Of a stretch of 64,000 bases of DNA, positions 25,301 to 44,200 are shown piece after piece. The position numbers were made by a program, and so were the translations under genes. Positions within the stretch are counted from its first letter, which is position 1. Each line of letters starts with the position of its first letter. The notes under the pieces are model-generated. The model did not search any database. It was not told the origin of the DNA and saw only the letters and a program-made list of their open reading frames with translations. Source of the stretch: Haemonchus contortus (Eukaryota > Nematoda > Chromadorea > Rhabditida > Trichostrongylidae); NCBI GenBank assembly GCA_000469685.2, contig LS997567.1:5101374-5165373 (forward strand). Reading direction: 5' to 3'.

Positions 25301-28300
25301 TCCTCCTTCAAAAAAAATATCCACTATACCTGTTCATGACATCAGTGTACAATCGCGTATACATCCCTTTTCCAGGGCCACCGGCAGAGAATGAACCTCC
25401 TCCTCCGAGAAGCATATGAAGCACACAGAAAGCAACGAAATCTGGATCTCTAAAATAAGAGCTTTTCGCAGGATAACGCAAAAACGTAACCGATCAAACC
25501 ACTTACTTGTAACTAACACCCTCAAAACCAAGTGCCACATGAGCAAGATTCGGGTACGGAGTACCAATAGCCAACGTTGACAAGTCCTTTTGTATCTGGA
25601 AGTGCAATACTTACTCATTACCCCAAAACCTACTCACTCCTTGCCAGAGGACAACCGATAAAAGGAAAAACCGTTATAGGAAAGCTATGCGGTCATTTGC
25701 CAACTAAAACTAAATGAACGTTTGCATGTACTTCTCTAAATCGATGTCTCGTAGTCCCGAGGGCAAACCCTTTTCATGATACAGGCAAGACGTCATTATA
25801 ACACGAATGTAGGGATCAGAGTCACCTCCCAAAGCTTATAATCAAACGGGAAAACGAGGCAGGTTCCACAGCTCATTAGAGCAACGTCTTTAGCCTAACT
25901 TCAAAGACCATCATTCATGCGCCATTGGTAGATCCACCTAATGGGACCAAAAAACTTTGAGCGTAACGGTACTCGATGCAGGTTCCCCGTTATCTGGCAT
26001 GATATAAAGGAGACCATCACCCCCCCCCCCCCTCAACTGTCCTCGACCCTACACTCAATAGTTAAGGACGTGAAAACACCAGTATGATTCTATGTTGAAT
26101 AGGTGCTGCACCTTCACGCGACCCATCAACGTACTGATATATTTGACCCGAAGAAATGATTTCAAAACTCCCAGCACGAAAGGAAGGTCTTTGAGCTTTT
26201 GTGTGAGTGTTCGAAACTTAAGCTCAAACATCAGATAGGCATCACTACATTGGGATCCCAATTATAGTGAAACATGACTAAGAAAATGGGTGAAATCCGA
26301 TTTTGCACTGACAACTGCCTATTGTTGAATAGTAGGCAGCTCCAGAAGATGAATTAAAGTTGGACCAGAAGAAATAACCTTCTATTTTGCCCATTCAATG
26401 ACATTCTCAAACAGTATTCACACTTACTCTCATCTCGCCACCAGTGTACTGAGCGACAGAACGATCAATTTGAGGTAGATTCGGTAGAAGGAGATCAGGA
26501 TTTTTGTCCCACATGGCAGTCCCTGGTTCGAAGTGTCGCTGAACAGCTGCGACTAACTCCTCATGACTAACACCAACTCCTAAAGTTCAAAAGAAATTAT
26601 TAAAGTATCGATACGTTGAATAATGATAGAAAACCAAAAATGAAATATTGCTCACTTTACCTGCAACAACGATACGCTCAGGAGCGTGATATTGACTTAT
26701 GTACGAGTTTATATGTTCCCTAGTAATTTTGCGCAGCCCTTCTTCAGTGGTGAACTTTGAAAAACCTAGCGTGTTGTCCCGAAAAGCGGCCTGAAAATTC
26801 ATTTCTTCACCTTAGGCCACCACCAAGAACAAGAAAATCCATTCTACCTCTTCTCATGGCCAAAATCGATAAAAATCGGCAGACACAAGTGAAAAGAATC
26901 AATAAAAGCCAGTCTCAACATGAATTTACCCGAACGCCCTCGATGGTCACAGAGTTCGGAGGGAGCACCGTATGAACTTGGCAAAGTGAAGGATAAGGGA
27001 GATCCAGTATAACAATGGCACATGTGAAGACAAAGCAAAGGATAGAAAAATCATGAAGAAATACATAGAATTTTCGGAAGGAATCTAATGGTAGGCATTC
27101 CTTGACCTTGGAGCAACAAAAACTAATAATAATTAGAAAAAGTAAATTTCAAGCTCACCATATGTAGCCAGTCAGTAAGCAACGGTTCCGTACTTTCGAT
27201 TTTCTTGGGCATGTCATCAATTTCGTATTGCACTATCAGTTTCGCCTCTTCCAGCTAAACAACACATTCACAGAAATATAGAAGATAAAATTTACAAGGA
27301 CAATATAGTCACACTTCTTCAGGTGTATTCTGAGCCCTCCATATAGCGTTGGCGATAATTTCCATGACCGCTTCAAGACCCGTCACATGGCAACTTGCTG
27401 CATATATGAATGTGTCCTGAAATCAGGCAGATATCAGAAATCTCCTATTCAATGGCTAGTAACTTTATGGACTCACCCTAGTGCTTTGACAATCAATTAG
27501 ACCTCCATTCTGCTGTAGCACCGCGTAAATCTCATCTCGTGATGAATGGCGTGATGTTGACTGAATAAATTTCTAATCATTAGGAATTGCCCTGCTCATA
27601 TGATAAGGTGAGCTCGAATTTGAGCATGGATAAGTTCTACCCTTTCGATTTATTTATATGTAGTGCCTACGACCAAAACACCTGCTCAGCTAGGAAAACG
27701 CTGACAATACTAGCAACACCATCCCAAGTTCCAAAAAAATTCATCTTAGGTATTCTTACTCTAGATTTGCGTCGAACTACTGAAAGACCTCAATGTATCT
27801 GTTCCAATGAATTCTAGGATCGTCCAAAAAGCTGCCAAAAGCCTGTGAACCTCTTAGAGTTACCCGGTAGGCTAGCATCCTAACATCAATGTTTCAGATC
27901 GCCCAGTTCCTAAATAAGTTGCTAGAATAGTAACGACCGTTGATCACCACTGCGTGAAATCCAACTAATTACAGGGAAGATATGGGTCTCGAAGCTGTGG
28001 AGGCCCACCAGGCAACGGACTGACATCTCAGGTCTGACTCTACCCTGAACAATATCTCGTAACTCCCATGGAAACAATGAAACAATCATAAATAGTGTGT
28101 AAAACGAAATGGAAAATAAAGTAGGAAAAACGGTGAAAATTCAGTTGGAGGGTGCCAGGCCCTTCTATACCCTGCGTCTCTTTAATTCTTACCCCATCTA
28201 ATCATCTCCCCCATCCCGGAGCTCCTCCTCTCCTAAAAGTTAGGGAAGAAGCTCCGGGGTGGGTGAACCAATTGGACGTTCAATTCTACCCCATCCCAGC

Positions 28301-29818
28301 TTTTTGCAGGAGATAATCATCTCTCCCACCCCGGAGCTCCTCATCTAACATTCAGAAGGGTAGGGAACCATCTCTGCGCCCTAGCGCGGTCTCTATACAC
28401 TGTGCCGCCTGGTGTCAGAGACGCAGAGAACAAAAGGGGGCTGGCACCCCTTGCCCCAACTACATTTTCACTGGAAAAACTTTCACAAGAAATGTAGATT
28501 CAAAAACATACACCAAACGCCAGCTTTTCCACAAGATGCGATATGCCCAGCGGATATCCGGACTCAAAACGACATCCACTCTCAATCGCCACTAAACCAA
28601 GCATAATAAAAAGTCTACCTTAGTAGGATAACAATCATAAAGCAAGCGAGAAAGCGTAAAGAAATGAATCAAAAAACACTACATAAAATCATTCAAGAAA
28701 CGGGAAAACGGGTCACAAAAAGACAGCATTAAATTGAAATAATGATAAAAATTAGTGTAATTTCTTACCACCAACGGTACAGTAGTCTCCGTAGTGAGGC
28801 TCTGACGCAACACGTATTTTCGATTTCAATGTTGTCATTTTTGAATCGAAAGGCACATAATCCATTCGGGTTTGCGATTTTGCTGCGAATTCTCCTTCCA
28901 AAGGAGTGCACAACGGCACACGCGTAACAATCTGAAAAGCTAATATCCATTAACTCAATAAAACAAAAAACAAGCTAACATATTTGAAGGATAGAAAATC
29001 GAGAGCCGGAGCTTAAGAAGAAAAACATGGGTAGCTTATGGCTTAAGGCTTAAGTTTGACTTAAACGCCTGAACTGGCTACGTCAAAGGATAGAGAAGAA
29101 TAACTCGTAACTCCCATGTAATGGATGGAGAGAGCATGTAGAAGGTGTAAAACGTAATGGAATAAATTCAGGAATAAATGAATGAATAACAATAAATAAA
29201 GGATAGAGAAGAATCAAATGAATGAATAACAATAAATAAAGGATAGAGAAGAATCAATTATTGTAACGTGATAAACCCATTTGTTGCTATAATAAGAAAA
29301 GAATGATGGCTATTTCCGCAGTGGTTCAGGTGATGTTCCAACCGCCACCAGAAGGAACACTTATCAATTCCGCACTTGGTACCAGAAATTATCGACCTAT
29401 TGAGCCCCCATATCTCTGTTCATAAGGTGAGGCAAAAAAATCAGTCGATAATTTCTGGTGAACCGTTGATGGTCGTGGGCTGAATTCGGATCTATGCAGC
29501 GGGAAAAGACTAGAAATAATGTTCTCATTTAGGAGCATGGCCCATGCTGCGAAAAAAAAAACTGCTGGGAAAGAAAAACAAAAAAAAACCGATCTTTAAA
29601 TCAATGTCTCATGAAGAAAAGAAATAAGCTGTTCACTGCGGGTGAGCGGAATCAATAAGTGCATAAATAAAATATTTAAACTAGAAGAGTAACTTTTAAA
29701 AAAACACGATGAACTCTAAATTGACTCAGGAAAAAAAACTCACTCGAAGGTCTTTCATGAGAGATTCCGAAGTCGCCAACGATCGCCGCAATGCATGTCG
29801 TGAAAGCCGGCTTAGCAT
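22367..29818 (-). CDS. mppa-1: mitochondrial processing peptidase alpha subunit
   Basis: MPP alpha pairs with the catalytic beta subunit in the matrix to remove presequences from imported proteins. Fifteen exons join without a phase error (in coding order): 29818-29744, 28931-28769, 28591-28512, 27560-27477, 27416-27315, 27254-27159, 26790-26661, 26579-26428, 25595-25507, 25449-25330, 25089-24999, 24479-24403, 24339-24209, 23507-23413, 22447-22367; 521 aa, the usual length. The first 17 residues ([17 protein letters not shown]) are Arg/Ser-rich without acids, a typical mitochondrial presequence. Residues 98-102 are HLVEK where the beta subunit has the zinc motif HxxEH: the non-catalytic alpha signature. 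The glycine-rich substrate loop [16 protein letters not shown] is at about 339-354. The 3' splice acceptor at 25090 (GCGTTGAAG) is weak but is the only one that keeps frame. Several introns carry MITEs. Confidence 0.96.
23075..23249. mobile_element. MITE with perfect 35 bp terminal inverted repeats
   Basis: The element begins CGAAAATTCAGTCCGGCACT and its last 35 bases are the exact reverse complement of its first 35. The 105-base interior has no coding capacity. It lies in the last mppa-1 intron (22448-23412), so it is spliced out. Perfect arms suggest a recent insertion or conversion. Family unknown. Confidence 0.85.
28151..28448. mobile_element. MITE of about 298 bp with imperfect terminal inverted repeats
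   Basis: The left end GGTGCCAGGCCCTTCTATA and the right end, read in reverse complement, GGTGCCAGCCCCCTTTTG, continue as mirrored sequence to a shared CTGCGTCTCT about 32 bases in. Inside, the word CCGGAGCTCCTC occurs twice (near 28216 and 28332) and once inverted (near 28250), making a nested hairpin. It sits in the mppa-1 intron 27561-28511. Confidence 0.8.
29086..29257. repeat. short tandem repeat, 40 bp unit
   Basis: Two near-identical units (29176-29215 and 29216-29257) contain AATGAATAACAATAAATAAA then GGATAGAGAAGAATCAA. A third partial copy of GGATAGAGAAGAAT is near 29089, followed by CTCGTAACTCCCATG, a word also present near 28060. All lie in mppa-1 introns. Confidence 0.75.
29381..29459. 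mobile_element. 79 bp hairpin with perfect 16 bp ends
   Basis: ACCAGAAATTATCGAC at the left end is exactly matched by GTCGATAATTTCTGGT at the right end. The interior is 47 bases. It could be a very small MITE or a transcribed hairpin inside the first mppa-1 intron. Confidence 0.65.
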
Positions 29819-35512
<5,694 letters not shown>

Positions 35513-38292
35513 TAACATTGACCGTATTATATGTGTACGATTTAATGATTTCGTGCACATTGACCCACATTCCCTATGTGTGGTGGCGAGTTACTCGTTT
35601 GGTGAGGTGACGTATGTTTCTTGTTGTTTCGGTTCTATTCGTATCCTCACTATCGCATAGTGGTGAGTGTTCTTCATTGACAAATTGATTGTATTAGTAA
35701 TGACTGTTTAGATACTACATTATCATAACCTCTTTTTTGTCCCCTTTTTATTGTTTTTCGTCGCCTCTTAAAAATATCTGTAGATAGTGCGCTTTTCTGT
35801 CTTCTAGGCCACTAATTTCATCGAAAGGCGCGAAAAATGGTGTTCCCGATGCTAATTTCTGAGCATATGTTCTCGCCTTCGCATAATGGTTGTGAGCATG
35901 TGAATACTGTATCGAGGCAAATTTTCCTCGCTGATAGGCCTCGCTCGTATAAGCACTGTTCTATGAAATCTGGTGTGATCCAAAAAGAAAAACGACATGT
36001 TTGGCCATTTCCCTTTCATCCAGTGAAATTACCCCTTCAAAATCTCATCTACGTAATAACTATTAGATCTTTTACAATGTGATATTCTTCTTTTCCTTAA
36101 ATTATTGGTGAATTTTTACCTAAAAATACATATATAAAGAATCAATGAACCGGTTTTCTCATGTATTTGCCAAGGACAGGAAGTGGCAAGGTCCCTTTGC
36201 ACTCGTAGACAATGTGCTTCATGTCAGTTCCTGTTTTCTAAGTTTTGTTCAACCAAGGTAGTAAAAATAGTAATCTATCCGTCAAAATAAAAAAAACACC
36301 GGGAAACGCTAGTGCAGCTACGCGCCATACTAAAGGGGCTGCGACTTGATGAATCTTTCTGTCAGTTTTCCGGGACTGCTGTCTTTTTTATGCTTTGAAT
36401 CTCAGTAATTGGACAATGTGTGCTGAGGGAAATGGACAATCTGGTACCGTATGCTATACCGTATTAACAAAAGCTTATGATATGGTCGCGATATCCGAAA
36501 ATTTTAACGATTTCCATACTCTTGCCGGCCGGAATCATTCGATGATGGTGATAACACATCTGAAAAGGTGCTAACAATTCATGAAGGAGTCTGGCCTAGA
36601 GGCCTAACTCCAAAAGAGGAGCATCTCCAAAATTTTTACTAATCTTATCCGCGGAAAAGTGGAATTGTAGAAAGCGTCGATAAAATCTTGAAAACGCGGA
36701 CTCAGCTATGAGCATTTGATACAAATCGATCACAAACCGCGAATGGCATCTTTCATAGTCCACGATTTTGCGAGCGACTAGCGACCAGTCGCGCGACTGG
36801 TTGCCGGCCGCTAGCGACTGGTCGCTCGAATGATCGCGCCACCGCTCGATCGGTCGAGGAGGCCGCGCCAGTTATTGGTGCCGCCGAGGACAGTCCCGAG
36901 CAGATCGAACGACCAGTCGCTCGCGAGATGGGTCCGCGACTAGTCGTGGACTATGAAAGCGGCCAATGGGAACCGGGAATCCTAGTTCAGCATTAACTAT
37001 TTGACTTCGATACTCCAGATTGATACGTATCAGATGCTGGTAGCCAACTTCACGATTTCGTGTTCCTCTGTTTCTCGGTTTCAGATGTGGCTTGTGCCAA
37101 AGAATACTTCCTAAGGATTCATGGGGGCGGGCGAGACAATTGCGATGTTACCTTCACTTTTCAACCCAACCTTCAACTCAGCCAAGCGCGCATAGGCAGC
37201 AGCTGCTAGCTGCCTATTGTTCCACTAGCCAAAAGAGCATTCACATTCATCTTTTTCTGAGCAGCATGTACTTATGGCCCACAAAATGGCAAACACCCAC
37301 AAACAACTAGCAGGGATCGGACACTCATTACTCATTCGTGCCATATTCCTCTACTTCAGCCAATGCCATCAGTACTCTCACGTGTGGACTACAATTTGAG
37401 CCACTGAAATTTTATGCTATGGAAATGAATGAAACACTTGAACTGCTCAATAAAACGATGAGGTCAAATAGAAAAGACCGGCGTGTTGCCCAACAAATGA
37501 CATAAATAACAACAGATCAATAAGTTATTTCAAACTGTCAATATGCATCCTGGTACAAAGTAACTACATTACTTATTTTTGACTATGCCAGGAAGATAGC
37601 AAAGGTACTGGTAAAGGCTGAGCCACGACGTAAAACTACTCAAGGTAAAAGGATAAAATATAACTATTATCTGTTAGTAGGATTAAAAATATTATCTGTT
37701 AGTAAGAGTCCAAAAGCAATCAAATCATGAGGGACTTTAATTTTGAAATCTGATGCAGGATTCGCTTAACAGTGACAACAATCATAGAGTACTTAATACT
37801 TCTCGCACCAGTGACCTCGAAAAGAAGTCTTGGAGTCGCCAGTACCGCCCACATTGGCGAGCCCGCCCACAGGCAGGTGAGCCAAAGTGCTGGGCACTCC
37901 GGCCTCACGCTTTAGTATCATACAACAATTGAGTTACTAAATGAAAAACTCTCCCTTGAGCCCATATTCAGAGGACTTCTCATTTTCTATATGCAGCATC
38001 AGAAAGTTCCCCATATTTCAGTACTGTAAGTAAAGTCTTGATAAAAGTCAGTGAAAGAGTGAAAATGAAAGCAGAAAGAGGCACATAGAAACAGTAATAT
38101 GTAGTAATAATGGTAGTATCGTAAAACTATCGAAGACAGCATTATCATTGATCAAAGCGAAGAGTTAAAATGTCGAAAAGCGATCAATAAAAGCTATAAA
38201 TAACTGTAAGGGTACCTTGGAAATTTTGGAGATATAGGGTAAGTTATTTAATGTATTAGGTCAATCAAAAAAATCAATCAATATCTGGGTTA
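35513..38292. other. convergent gap between rab-14 and the nucleoside transporter gene
   Basis: Apart from the MITE at 36750 no structure was recognised. A 62-codon minus-strand frame near 37720-37908 has a short CLC-channel-like string but no further support (see rejected). No canonical AATAAA was pinned for either gene. Confidence 0.4.
36750..36959. mobile_element. MITE, CTTTCATAGTCC family, 210 bp
   Basis: Ends CTTTCATAGTCCACGA and TCGTGGACTATGAAAG are perfect 16-base inverted repeats. The subterminal region is packed with GCGAGCGACT, CGACCAGTCGC and related words in both orientations, so nearly the whole element can fold. No coding capacity. A second family member with the same ends is at 39061. 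Confidence 0.85.
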
Positions 38293-41200
38293 TTAGTACT
38301 CGATAAAAGCCGACACAACAATAGTAAATGCCAAACCGCTGACGATACCTGAAAATCTCACAACTTTGAAAAATTGGTGGCAAACAGAGAATAAATAATC
38401 GGGTGCAAATCAACATTACCGTAATTCAGGCCTTACTGTCAAGGCCTATGGGGGCAAAACTGAAGAGTAAACTTACCGAATATCAGGAAGAATCCCGCCA
38501 TCATGCTGACAACACGGCTCTTTGATGGATCCACGACTCTGAACAGATTAATCATTAGTATCCAAGTTCGACTCTCAATAAATCTTGGCATGGCTTTGAA
38601 TTAATTTTGTAAGATTTTTAATTTTTGAAAAAGTCGTAAATTGATAAGAGCTCATTTATTATCTTATTGGCGTTTTATTAAAAAGTCTTAAAAGATTAAT
38701 CATTGTTTCACCATCGGTCCAAGTCAAAAATGGTTTGAATTTTGCTGGAGTTATGTTGAAATTGGATTTACTACATAGTAACTGTGTAGTTGCTGCACTA
38801 CATGACAAGAAACACCGTGAAAACGAAGTTGGGGACTTTAAAACCTGAAAACCCACCAACTACCGAGTCTACTAACCAAACCTACCGAACCTACAACTCT
38901 TAACTTGTGGTAATTGGTTTATTCAACCTGAACCTCCTCCACTTCTGAGCTTAATTGAAAACTTCCCTCTCCTTGGTTCAGCATGACATTTTCAATTTTT
39001 CAAGACTGATCAAGTCGGTGCCTTTAGGGTCGCTGCAGTTTAGCTCTGGGGTGAAAGGCTGCTTTCATAGTCCGCGATATGCTTTCATAGTCCGCGATAT
39101 AGCCCGCGAGCGCGTCTGCCGGGGGCGGCGCTTGCCCCTTGTTTACAACTAAAACTTGGTCGATACCGCCGGCGCGCTCACTCGCTCGCGGGCCAAATCG
39201 CGGACTAAGAAAGCACCCAAAGACGTAAAGCCACGAGGAGCTGGCTCTTCCCAACTCCACCCTAGTAAGTAATACTTTTCCCCGCCTTTTGCATATTCAA
39301 TTCAAGGTAGCTGGTGCTACAAAATTAAATCTTCAATGGCCACTTACAAAATATTGAGCCCTCATTGGGTTGCCAGACCGCAACTACTAACTAGTGGCAC
39401 ATATAACCGGGTTGCAACTGTAGTAATGAGGTTAGGATAATGGACTTGGGTATCCCTTTTTATAATTACCATCATCGCATAAGTACGAACTTCCGTGACG
39501 ATCAGTGAGGATTACTATCTCATGCCCGATTTCCGGCCTTAATCAATCAATATCCGGTACCAGTCACCCGCTTATCAGGAGCCTTGATTGGCCCTGCAGC
39601 GCCATGGCAGCTTGCCAACAGACTTCACACTTAACATGCGAGCTGCTGGCATATTGCCAAGGTCATAGTTGGCGAATTTAGAAAAAAGTGTTGTCATGCC
39701 ATTCGCGAAGTAAGGGTACTGAAATTGTTTTTGAGACAAAATGTTAATCCTAGGTATTCCAAGTAAGAGGGAAGAATATTAAATTATGCATATCTGAGTA
39801 CTACGGTAACAATGACTTCACCGAGTTTTTAAAATCATCCCATACACGGGAGTAATGAACCGCGCATCTTAAATATTCACTTGAATCCCATCAGTTGGTA
39901 AACAGGCAGTCCCCCCGATTTCTTGAATATCAGAGCCTCGCCTAAAATCGTTCCAGGCTATAATCCATCAAAAAATGAACTTTACGGCTTACGGCTGTTG
40001 AAGGTTGCCATATTTAAATATTTGATCGATTAGGCACAACTGTACCTATGAAAAAGTTAGACAGAAACTTACTTTGGTGCGTACATCATCGCTAATCCAC
40101 TGAGATATCCACTGGATATACTCATGATCATGCCCATGAACACATAAAGCCAGGTGCTCGGGAAAAGAACAGTCCATGTTCTGAATAATAAAAATGAGGA
40201 GCAACTATGGATAAACAAAGAAATTTACACCTTTAAAGCTCGGTAGTAAGCTAGTTATTCCAGTGATAAAAAAGTGAGTTGACCCGGAACTTATGAACTC
40301 CACAGCTGAGGAAGCTGGAGAGCCTCGGGACGGAAATCTTCGAAATGTGGTGAAGGGCGCACTAATGCACACGTATGGTCTCGCTACCGAGCCCAGGATC
40401 GATATCCGCCCGGGCCAACTAGGCCTTCTATTTTCCCGCGGTCGATTTATTGGGACCTGATCGTCTGACAGGATAAAGACGACCTCAGACATTGGCTGGC
40501 CACCGCAGGTATGGACCAAACACGCCACTACAATTCCAAATGAAAGTCGAGTGCGAGGCGTATCAAAAGCAGCACTGACCAATTTTCTTCAAATTTTTCA
40601 ATAGAACACCATATTCGAGAAGGTCGGTCCTTACCTCGTAAGCGGTCGATAGTTGCAGAATGCAAAGAATGGAATGAAAAGTAGACGGGGATAGACGACC
40701 ATCCAAAGATGTTTAGGACCGGGCTGTAAGATAGTGGTCAGAGACAATATCGAATTATGATAAAATAAAAAAATACCTACATATTGGTAGCGTCCAGCCA
40801 ACATGGAACCGATAAATGCGAATACGTTGAACAGAAGGAAGCATGTGATTGGAACAAAGTACCTCTCTAAAATGTTAAGCATCACGGGTTGTACTAGGAA
40901 GAAAATCGGAGCAAACTATACTGACAGTACTGAAACAGTAGTCTAATTGAGCTGTAGCAAGGATAACAAAAAAAAAGCTGAAACACATGTTGACTATGGT
41001 CGAACGTAAGTGAGCGAGCAAATGTTGACAGCGATTTTTCATTTACTTATCCGCAAGCTGTTTCTATACTCCGCGGACAGGCAGCCGCTATTCGCTGCTT
41101 GGGAACAAATCCATGCTGTTCACATGGCGAAACGGGAAAATATTGGAAAGAACAGAGCTATCGCCGTGCTATCGCGATTAGAGGGAGACGTAAGGGTTGG

Positions 41201-44200
41201 ACGATGGCGTTGCCGGGGTTTTAGGTAGAAGCAGCCTAGATGCGACTATGTGAACTCTCATAAACAAGGGGTGTGGTGCGTTAGGAACGAAATGGTCGCG
41301 TCGCGGTGAGAGGGGCGTCGCGCGCGAAGGAATGTAGCAGAATGCAGCAGTAGGTAAGAAATACAAGAACAAAAGTACTAATAGTAGAATTATGCATAAA
41401 ATAATGATCGTATATCGATTGAGCTGTATGAAGAACGCTAGAGCTGTTATAACGGAATGAGAGGTCCGCAACAGCCGCGTGCGGCGAATCGATTACCCAA
41501 AATCATTCCTAACGCCCGTCTCCCCATAAGCAAGCAGAACTTGTCAGAAGTTCCTGAATACGAACAAAGCAATCGTACAGATGGGGAATACCGCTCACCC
41601 ACCGTTGCTTTTGCGAGTATCGACAGCGGAGCGAAAGAACTCAAAAAGCGAGACTTACTGGTAAGCGTTCCACTACAGCATTACGTGCGAGATCTACTTT
41701 ACAATTTACTAGTAGCACTTAAACCAAAAAAGCTTCGAAAAATAAGCAGCGAACGTACCTGGTAATACGAAAGAATACTTCTGCCCGATCAGTTCATCGC
41801 GTACATCGACCATGATTCCAGGGAAAATGCTAAGACTTACGAAGAACACCAAGTAAACATTGATCATCTGGGGCCAGCCCTGGAACAAAACAAGTACCAG
41901 AAGCCGCTTACTCTGAAAGTCCGGGGTTCACCTGTTTGAAGGCGTCAACATAATCGCGAACGGTAAGACCCGGTTTCGAATCGGTACCCTCGCTTTGGCG
42001 TGCCATCATAGCACGCTTGGAGTAGAACTGGTAAAACCGCTGTAAACAGTAATGATAAAAGAAAATAAAGAGCTGCAATAAGGAACCTCTCAGGAAAATA
42101 CATACCTGCTTCTTAAGAAGGAAGAATGAAGCGAAACAGATTCCAAGGGTAAAAAGTGATATACCAAAGTAGGCGAATGCTGCATTGGCGGTGTTTTTCG
42201 AAACTGAAAATATCCGAAATAAATGAATAGGGACAGAATCCTCTAGAAAACTCGTCCAGACAACCAGTTCTATCAAACACTTTCAATACTGCCGAAAAGG
42301 CATTTGTCGAGAACGTCATAGAGCTCCTGCAATTCATTAGAATAAATAATCTCCCATTACCAAGGACGATATTTCTTCTCAAACTACCTCTCTAAACTCA
42401 TAATGACCAATTACGACCTTATGAATAATTACCGGAGTACCTGTCAGTAATGTTAATGTTCGGGCATATTTCTTATCAGTCAATAACGCGCACGTGAGTA
42501 GGCACTTTGCCAAGTAACTCCTTATTTTTATGAAGAAACGCGCCAAAATTATGATTTTAAAAATATCTAAAGTGTTCTTCTCAGCAATATCATGCACCTG
42601 TCTTTCATCTTCATCACCCCATCTGCTAGTAAACCTTCAAATGCAGAAGATAATGAATCGGCAGCGAAAATGTCACCTTGCTACTGCGGAATGTCGGAAA
42701 TGGTATCAATCTTCATATGTTTCGACTGGATATCCTCAAAAGTGCAACTGGTACAGCGAACTTGTTAAATTGAATAAACCATTGACAAGGACGAAGTTAG
42801 TGTCGATTTAGACGATGACTTTACATTAACATGCAAATTTCGAGCATGATTAGTAAGATTTTGGCGCAAGCTTTATATTATTGACTAGTTTTTGTCCTGA
42901 CACTTGGTCCTACTTTTTAAGTGACACCTGCTATTTCAGTAACATCTGCAACGCTCGCTATCTTACCGACGAGTCAAAGCTTGATTTTTCAGCCTTCTGC
43001 CTATGAAGTACTTTTACGAACACTCGTTCATTCGTTACTGCGCTCCATTGCATAGGAGAATTCTTTGGAAGGGAGAGGTCATACTGACGAAGGAGGCGCA
43101 GCACTCAATGTACTCCATAATTCGGTAAGTTACGAGGATTTCCTCACTGGCTTTGTTTCAGACCCTCTGGGCAAGCTATCGGGCCTGGCCTCCAACCTAA
43201 GGTCAAGGATAACACGTGGAGAATGGTTCTTTGAAAACCAAGTGGAAAAGAAGGAGGAGGAGGGAAAAGACGGGTAAGAAAGGGTTATGAAGTGCCATCC
43301 CCTATGATGTTAGGCCCCACTGTAAACGCAAAGTTTTTTGGTCGAAGCGTTTATACAACTGGATTAACTACGTCGACCCCTTCCCTTGCTTTCATATCTA
43401 ACACATGACCCCCCCCCCCTCCCCTTTTTTTATGCATCAAAGCACGATTACACGACGACGCATTAGATTGAAAGAAAAGAGGAAAAGGGAAAAAAGCAAA
43501 ACAAATAGAAACTTTGAGAAAACTTACCGAAAGCAGTAATAATGTTGACGATTGTTACAAATGTTCCACAAAGGTTATTGCCGATGATAACAGCATTGGT
43601 AAACTTGAACGGAAAATCGGATGCTAGACCGAATATGCTGAATATCCATGAGAATAATCAATTTCTTATAGATTACTCCTTAATTACTGCGAACCTGTTC
43701 TGGTAAATCCCATTAGCTCCATTCAAAAGCACAATCGATAACAGCGTGATCGCGAAAAACGTGCCCATCCCTGGGAAATCAATATGTTTTAGGTGAACTC
43801 CATACAATCAATCAATTCTCAATAACTGTACAAAGCTCAAAAAATCACTTCATGATGAAGCAAACAAAGGATTAAACAAAGGACTAAAAGCTTGAAAGAC
43901 AAATTATAGAAAACTTTTTTTTTACTCGAAAAAAGTCTGATAAGTATAAGAAGTCAGGAAAAAAACCAACGTACATTTCCAAGTGTCGACGTATACAAAA
44001 CTCATAGTGAATACAATCATTGCACCGACAATGAGTAATGAAATAGAAATCCGTTTTGTTAAATCACCTCTGAAAATTTACAAACTATTGATAGAAAAAA
44101 ACAAAATGAAACATAGGGCCTAAAAAGGAGGCTAGAAATTGTTGAAATTAGGTTATTTATTATTTTTTAGTACCATTATTATTACTACTACCACCTAATT

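Noticed and set aside
37720..37908. Minus-strand peptide with a LLFEVTG-like string reminiscent of CLC chloride channels
   Set aside because: The match is about ten residues, no neighbouring channel exon could be joined, and the DNA is GC-rich and possibly repetitive. Treated as chance.
41457..41765. 102-codon plus-strand frame in the transporter intron
   Set aside because: It crosses the end of the 260 bp repeat and the antisense of a transporter exon; no independent coding support.
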